In this document: one piece after another, positions 56,934-64,000 of the stretch
Layout: the number at the start of each line of letters is the position of its first letter
Numbering within the stretch: the first letter of the stretch is position 1
Assembly: GCA_032718475.1 (NCBI GenBank)
Contig: JAUCBJ010006703.1
Coordinates: 1-64,000, forward strand
Length of the DNA stretch: 64,000 nucleotides
Source: Nemertoderma westbladi
Taxonomy: Eukaryota > Xenacoelomorpha > Nemertodermatida > Nemertodermatidae
Direction: 5' to 3'
Position numbers and translations under genes: made by a program
The notes under the pieces: model-generated
What the model was told of the DNA's origin: nothing
The model's input: only the letters and a program-made list of their open reading frames with translations
Database searches by the model: none

Positions 56934-59900
56934 GAGTAGGAGGTATGGTGGGATCTGTGGACGATGTGGGAGACGGAGTGGGAGATATGGTGGGATCTGT
57001 GGACGATGTGGGAGACGGAGTGGGAGGTATGGTGGGATCTGTGGACGATGTGGGAGACGGAGTGGGAGGTATGGTGGGATCGGTGGACGATGTGGGAGAC
57101 GTAGTGGGAGGTATGGTGGGATCTGTGGACGATGTGGGAGACGGAGTGGGAGGTATGGGGGATCTGTGGACGATGTGGGAGACGGAGTGGGAGGTATGGT
57201 GGGATCTGTGGACGATGTGGGAGACGGAGTGGGAGGTATGGTGGGATCTGTGGACGATGTGGGAGACGAAGTGGGAGGTATGGGGGATCTGTGGACGATG
57301 TGGGAGACGGAGTGGGAGGTATGGTGGGATCTGTGGACGATGTGGGAGACGAAGTGGGAGGTATGGTGGGATCTGTGGACGATGTGGGAGACGGAGTGGG
57401 AGTTATGGTGGGATCTGTGGACGATGTGGGAGACGGAGTGGGAGGTATGGTGGGATCTGTGGACGATGTGGGAGACGAAGTGGGAGGTATGGGGGGATCT
57501 GTGGACGATGTGGGAGACGAAGTGGGAGGTATGGTGGGATCTGTGGACGATGTGGGAGACGGAGTGGGAGGTATGGTGGGATCTGTGGACGATGTGGGAG
57601 ACGGAGTGGGAGGTATGGTGGGATCTGTGGACGATGTGGGAGACGAAGTGGGAGGTATGGTGGGATCTGTGGACGATGTGGGAGACGGAGTGGGAGTTAT
57701 GGTGGGATCTGTGGACGATATGGGAGACGGAGTGGGAGGTATGGTGGGATCTGTGGACGATGTGGGAGACGGAGTGGGAGGTATGGTGGGATCTGTGGAC
57801 GATGTGGGAGACGGAGTGGGAGGTATGGTGGGATCTGTGGACGATGTGGGAGACGAAGTGGGAGGTATGGTGGGATCTGTGGACGATGTGGGAGACGGAG
57901 TGGGAGGTATGGTGGGATCTGTGGACGATGTGGGAGACGAAGTGGGAGGTATGGTGGGATCTGTGGACGATGTGGGAGACGGAGTGGGAGGTATGGTGGG
58001 ATCTGTGGACGATGTGGGAGACGAAGTGGGAGGTATGGTGGGATCTGTGGACGATGTGGGAGACGGAGTGGGAGTTATGGTGGGATCTGTGGACGATGTG
58101 GGAGACGGAGTGGGAGGTATGGTGGGATCTGTGGACGATGTGGGAGACGGAGTGGGAGGTATGGGGGGATCTGTGGACGATGTGGGAGACGAAGTGGGAG
58201 GTATGGTGGGATCTGTGGACGATGTGGGAGACGGAGTGGGAGGTATGGTGGGATCTGTGGACGATGTGGGAGACGTAGTGGGAGGTATGGTGGGATCTGT
58301 GGACGATGTGGGAGACGAAGTGGGAGGTATGGTGGGATCTGTGGACGATGTGGGAGACGGAGTGGGAGGTATGGTGGGATCTGTGGACGATGTGGGAGAC
58401 GTAGTGGGAGGTATGGTGGGATCTGTGGACGATATGGGAGACGGAGTGGGAGGTATGGGGGGATCTGTGGACGATGTGGGAGACGGAGTGGGAGGTATGG
58501 TGGGATCTGTGGACGATGTGGGAGACGGAGTGGGAGGTATGGGGGATCTGTGGACGATGTGGGAGACGGAGTGGGAGGTATGGTGGGATCTGTGGACGAT
58601 GTGGGAGACGGAGTGGGAGGTATGGTGGGATCTGTGGACGATGTGGGAGACGAAGTGGGAGGTATGGTGGGATCTGTGGACGATGTGGGAGATGGAGTGG
58701 GAGGTATGGTGGGATCTGTGGGAGACGGAGTGGGAGGTATGGGGGGATCTGTGGGAGACGGAGTGGGAGGTATGGTGGGATCTGTGGACGATGTGGGAGA
58801 CGAAGTGGGAGGTATGGTGGGATCTGTGGACGATGTGGGAGACGGAGTGGGAGGTATGGTGGGATCTGTGGACGATGTGGGAGACGAAGTGGGAGGTATG
58901 GTGGGATCTGTGGACGATGTGGGAGACGGAGTGGGAGGTATGGGGGGATCTGTGGACGATGTGGGAGACGGAGTGGGAGGTATGGTGGGATCTGTGGACG
59001 ATGTGGGAGACGGAGTGGGAGGTATGGTGGGATCTGTGGACGATGTGGGAGACGGAGTGGGAGGTATGGTGGGATCTGTGGACGATGTGGGAGACGGAGT
59101 GGGAGGTATGGTGGGATCTGTGGACGATGTGGGAGACGAAGTGGGAGGTATGGTGGGATCTGTGGACGATGTGGGAGACGGAGTGGGAGTTATGGTGGGA
59201 TCTGTGGACGATGTGGGAGACGGAGTGGGAGGTATGGTGGGATCTGTGGACGATGTGGGAGACGGAGTGGGAGGTATGGTGGGATCTGTGGACGATGTGG
59301 GAGACGGAGTGGGAGGTATGGGGGATCTGTGGACGATGTGGGAGACGGAGTGGGAGGTATGGTGGGATCTGTGGACGATGTGGGAGACGGAGTGGGAGGT
59401 ATGGTGGGATCTGTGGACGATGTGGGAGACGAAGTGGGAGGTATGGGGGATCTGTGGACGATGTGGGAGACGGAGTGGGAGGTATGGTGGGATCTGTGGA
59501 CGATGTGGGAGACGAAGTGGGAGGTATGGTGGGATCTGTGGACGATGTGGGAGACGGAGTGGGAGTTATGGTGGGATCTGTGGACGATGTGGGAGACGGA
59601 GTGGGAGGTATGGTGGGATCTGTGGACGATGTGGGAGACGAAGTGGGAGGTATGGGGGGATCTGTGGACGATGTGGGAGACGAAGTGGGAGGTATGGTGG
59701 GATCTGTGGACGATGTGGGAGACGGAGTGGGAGGTATGGTGGGATCTGTGGACGATGTGGGAGACGGAGTGGGAGGTATGGTGGGATCTGTGGACGATGT
59801 GGGAGACGAAGTGGGAGGTATGGTGGGATCTGTGGACGATGTGGGAGACGGAGTGGGAGTTATGGTGGGATCTGTGGACGATGTGGGAGACGGAGTGGGA

Positions 59901-62900
59901 GGTATGGTGGGATCTGTGGACGATGTGGGAGACGGAGTGGGAGGTATGGTGGGATCTGTGGACGATGTGGGAGACGGAGTGGGAGGTATGGTGGGATCTG
60001 TGGACGATGTGGGAGACGAAGTGGGAGGTATGGTGGGATCTGTGGACGATGTGGGAGACGGAGTGGGAGGTATGGTGGGATCTGTGGACGATGTGGGAGA
60101 CGAGTGGGAGGTATGGTGGGATCTGTGGACGATGTGGGAGACGGAGTGGGAGGTATGGTGGGATCTGTGGACGATGTGGGAGACGAAGTGGGAGGTATGG
60201 TGGGATCTGTGGACGATGTGGGAGACGGAGTGGGAGGTATGGTGGGATCTGTGGACGATGTGGGAGACGGAGTGGGAGGTATGGTGGGATCTGTGGACGA
60301 TGTGGGAGACGGAGTGGGAGGTATGGGGGGATCTGTGGACGATGTGGGAGACGAAGTGGGAGGTATGGTGGGATCTGTGGACGATGTGGGAGACGGAGTG
60401 GGAGGTATGGTGGGATCTGTGGACGATGTGGGAGACGTAGTGGGAGGTATGGTGGGATCTGTGGACGATGTGGGAGACGAAGTGGGAGGTATGGTGGGAT
60501 CTGTGGACGATGTGGGAGACGGAGTGGGAGGTATGGTGGGATCTGTGGACGATGTGGGAGACGTAGTGGGAGGTATGGTGGGATCTGTGGACGATATGGG
60601 AGACGGAGTGGGAGGTATGGGGGGATCTGTGGACGATGTGGGAGACGGAGTGGGAGGTATGGTGGGATCTGTGGACGATGTGGGAGACGGAGTGGGAGGT
60701 ATGGGGGATCTGTGGACGATGTGGGAGACGGAGTGGGAGGTATGGTGGGATCTGTGGACGATGTGGGAGACGGAGTGGGAGGTATGGTGGGATCTGTGGA
60801 CGATGTGGGAGACGAAGTGGGAGGTATGGTGGGATCTGTGGACGATGTGGGAGATGGAGTGGGAGGTATGGTGGGATCTGTGGGAGACGGAGTGGGAGGT
60901 ATGGGGGGATCTGTGGGAGACGGAGTGGGAGGTATGGTGGGATCTGTGGACGATGTGGGAGACGAAGTGGGAGGTATGGTGGGATCTGTGGACGATGTGG
61001 GAGACGGAGTGGGAGGTATGGTGGGATCTGTGGACGATGTGGGAGACGAAGTGGGAGGTATGGTGGGATCTGTGGACGATGTGGGAGACGGAGTGGGAGG
61101 TATGGGGGGATCTGTGGACGATGTGGGAGACGGAGTGGGAGGTATGGTGGGATCTGTGGACGATGTGGGAGACGGAGTGGGAGGTATGGTGGGATCTGTG
61201 GACGATGTGGGAGACGGAGTGGGAGGTATGGGGGGATCTGTGGACGATGTGGGAGACGGAGTGGGAGGTATGGTGGGATCTGTGGACGATGTGGGAGACG
61301 GAGTGGGAGGTATGGTGGGATCTGTGGACGATGTGGGAGACGGAGTGGGAGGTATGGTGGGATCTGTGGACGATGTGGGAGACGGAGTGGGAGGTATGGT
61401 GGGATCTGTGGACGATGTGGGAGACGGAGTGGGAGGTATGGGGGGATCTGTGGACGATGTGGGAGACGAAGTGGGAGGTATGGTGGGATCTGTGGACGAT
61501 GTGGGAGACGGAGTGGGAGGTATGGTGGGATCTGTGGACGATGTGGGAGACGGAGTGGGAGGTATGGGGGGATCTGTGGACGATGTGGGAGACGGAGTGG
61601 GAGGTATGGTGGGATCTGTGGACGATGTGGGAGACGGAGTGGGAGGTATGGTGGGATCTGTGGACGATGTGGGAGACGGAGTGGGAGGTATGGTGGGATC
61701 TGTGGACGATGTGGGAGACGGAGTGGGAGGTATGGTGGGATCTGTGGACGATGTGGGAGACGGAGTGGGAGGTATGGTGGGATCTGTGGACGATGTGGGA
61801 GACGAAGTGGGAGGTATGGTGGGATCTGTGGACGATGTGGGAGACGGAGTGGGAGGTATGGTGGGATCTGTGGACGATGTGGGAGACGAAGTGGGAGGTA
61901 TGGTGGGATCTGTGGACGATGTGGGAGACGGAGTGGGAGGTATGGTGGGATCTGTGGACGATGTGGGAGACGAAGTGGGAGGTATGGTGGGATCTGTGGA
62001 CGATGTGGGAGACGGAGTGGGAGGTATGGTGGGATCTGTGGACGATGTGGGAGACGGAGTGGGAGGTATGGTGGGATCTGTGGACGATGTGGGAGACGGA
62101 GTGGGAGGTATGGTGGGATCTGTGGACGATGTGGGAGACGGAGTGGGAGGTATGGTGGGATCTGTGGACGATGTGGGAGACGGAGTGGGAGGTATGGTGG
62201 GATCTGTGGACGATGTGGGAGACGGAGTGGGAGGTATGGTGGGATCTGTGGACGATGTGGGAGACGGAGTGGGAGGTATGGTGGGATCTGTGGACGATGT
62301 GGGAGACGGAGTGGGAGGTATGGTGGGATCTGTGGACGATGTGGGAGACGGAGTGGGAGGTATGGTGGGATCTGTGGACGATGTGGGAGACGGAGTGGGA
62401 GGTATGGTGGGATCTGTGGACGATGTGGGAGACGGAGTGGGAGGTATGGTGGGATCTGTGGACGATGTGGGAGACGGAGTGGGAGGTATGGTGGGATCTG
62501 TGGACGATGTGGGAGACGGAGTGGGAGGTATGGTGGGATCTGTGGACGATGTGGGAGACGGAGTGGGAGGTATGGGGGGATCTGTGGACGATGTGGGAGA
62601 CGGAGTGGGAGGTATGGTGGGATCTGTGGACGATGTGGGAGACGGAGTGGGAGGTATGGTGGGATCTGTGGACGATGTGGGAGACGGAGTGGGAGGTATG
62701 GTGGGATCTGTGGACGATGTGGGAGACGGAGTGGGAGGTATGGTGGGATCTGTGGACGATGTGGGAGACGAAGTGGGAGGTATGGTGGGATCTGTGGACG
62801 ATGTGGGAGACGGAGTGGGAGGTATGGTGGGATCTGTGGGAGACGGAGTGGGAGGTATGGGGGGATCTGTGGGAGACGGAGTGGGAGGTATGGTGGGATC

Positions 62901-64000
62901 TGTGGACGATGTGGGAGACGAAGTGGGAGGTATGGTGGGATCTGTGGACGATGTGGGAGACGGAGTGGGAGGTATGGTGGGATCTGTGGACGATGTGGGA
63001 GACGAAGTGGGAGGTATGGTGGGATCTGTGGACGATGTGGGAGACGGAGTGGGAGGTATGGGGGGATCTGTGGACGATGTGGGAGACGGAGTGGGAGGTA
63101 TGGTGGGATCTGTGGACGATGTGGGAGACGGAGTGGGAGGTATGGTGGGATCTGTGGACGATGTGGGAGACGAAGTGGGAGGTATGGGGGGATCTGTGGA
63201 CGATGTGGGAGACGGAGTGGGAGGTATGGTGGGATCTGTGGACGATGTGGGAGACGGAGTGGGAGGTATGGTGGGATCTGTGGACGATGTGGGAGACGGA
63301 GTGGGAGGTATGGTGGGATCTGTGGACGATGTGGGAGACGGAGTGGGAGGTATGGTGGGATCTGTGGACGATGTGGGAGACGAAGTGGGAGGTATGGGGG
63401 GATCTGTGGACGATGTGGGAGACGAAGTGGGAGGTATGGTGGGATCTGTGGACGATGTGGGAGACGGAGTGGGAGGTATGGTGGGATCTGTGGACGATGT
63501 GGGAGACGGAGTGGGAGGTATGGGGGGATCTGTGGACGATGTGGGAGACGAAGTGGGAGGTATGGTGGGATCTGTGGACGATGTGGGAGACGGAGTGGGA
63601 GGTATGGTGGGATCTGTGGACGATGTGGGAGACGGAGTGGGAGGTATGGTGGGATCTGTGGACGATGTGGGAGACGGAGTGGGAGGTATGGTGGGATCTG
63701 TGGACGATGTGGGAGACGGAGTGGGAGGTATGGTGGGATCTGTGGACGATGTGGGAGACGGAGTGGGAGGTATGGTGGGATCTGTGGACGATGTGGGAGA
63801 CGGAGTGGGAGGTATGGTGGGATCTGTGGACGATGTGGGAGACGAAGTGGGAGGTATGGTGGGATCTGTGGACGATGTGGGAGACGGAGTGGGAGGTATG
63901 GTGGGATCTGTGGACGATGTGGGAGACGAAGTGGGAGGTATGGTGGGATCTGTGGACGATGTGGGAGACGGAGTGGGAGGTATGGTGGGATCTGTGGACG
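56934..64000. repeat. 42-bp satellite, type II block, open at window edge
   Basis: About 57.1-59.3 kb and 59.3-61.4 kb are tandem copies with an offset of 2,163 bp (short GGGGGATCT units at 57161/59324 and 57286/59449), dropping to 2,162 after a one-base deletion near 60104 (GAGACGAGTGGG). From about 61.1 kb to the end the array is simpler and more uniform, mostly GACGGAG and GACGAAG units with few rare variants. It continues beyond the window. Confidence 0.95.

Noticed and set aside
35330-64000. Gly-rich, Trp-rich, Arg-rich or Pro-rich giant proteins (silk- or mucin-like) in the 42-bp array
   Set aside because: All six frames of the unit are open, indels switch frame freely, and no promoter, signal peptide or unique exon is attached.

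Overview
This is animal genomic DNA, most likely from an invertebrate. The evidence is two conserved multi-exon genes with GT-AG introns, AT-rich intergenic DNA, decayed non-LTR retrotransposons, a Foldback-like transposon and very long tandem arrays. Nothing bacterial, phage-like or CRISPR-like is present, and the species cannot be named from the sequence alone. About 40 kb of the 64 kb (1-12155 and about 35470-64000) is satellite DNA. The very large open reading frames there are by-products of stop-free repeat units whose length is a multiple of three, and are not annotated as genes.

Layout. 1-12155: satellite of 33-bp units mixed with a related 30-bp unit, entering from beyond the left edge. 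12156-13391: AT-rich spacer with a duplicated perfect palindrome. 13392-15725 (minus): complete two-exon phosphoglucomutase gene (559 aa). 15726-17359: head-to-head intergenic region with two decayed LINE 3' ends. 17360-25088 (plus): complete seven-exon gene for adenylyl cyclase-associated protein, the actin-recycling factor CAP (457 aa). Its fifth intron is a 4-kb minisatellite whose unit is a copy of the exon-5/intron-5 splice junction. 25089-32143: transposon graveyard with a 22-bp minisatellite (26607-27347) and three LINE pieces on the plus strand (a C-terminal tail, an RT piece, and an endonuclease-plus-early-RT piece). 32153-34563: non-autonomous Foldback/Mutator-like element with about 120-130-bp inverted repeats, a 9-bp target-site duplication and an internal 33-bp minisatellite that resembles its own termini. 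35470-64000: G-rich 42-bp satellite in two sequence types, with nested higher-order repeats, running off the right edge.

The two genes are independent housekeeping functions: glucose-1-phosphate/glucose-6-phosphate interconversion, and actin monomer turnover. They share only an upstream region. The most unusual features are the array of about 125 copied splice donors inside the CAP gene, the Foldback-like element with an end-like minisatellite, and the gene island lying between two very large satellites of unrelated sequence.
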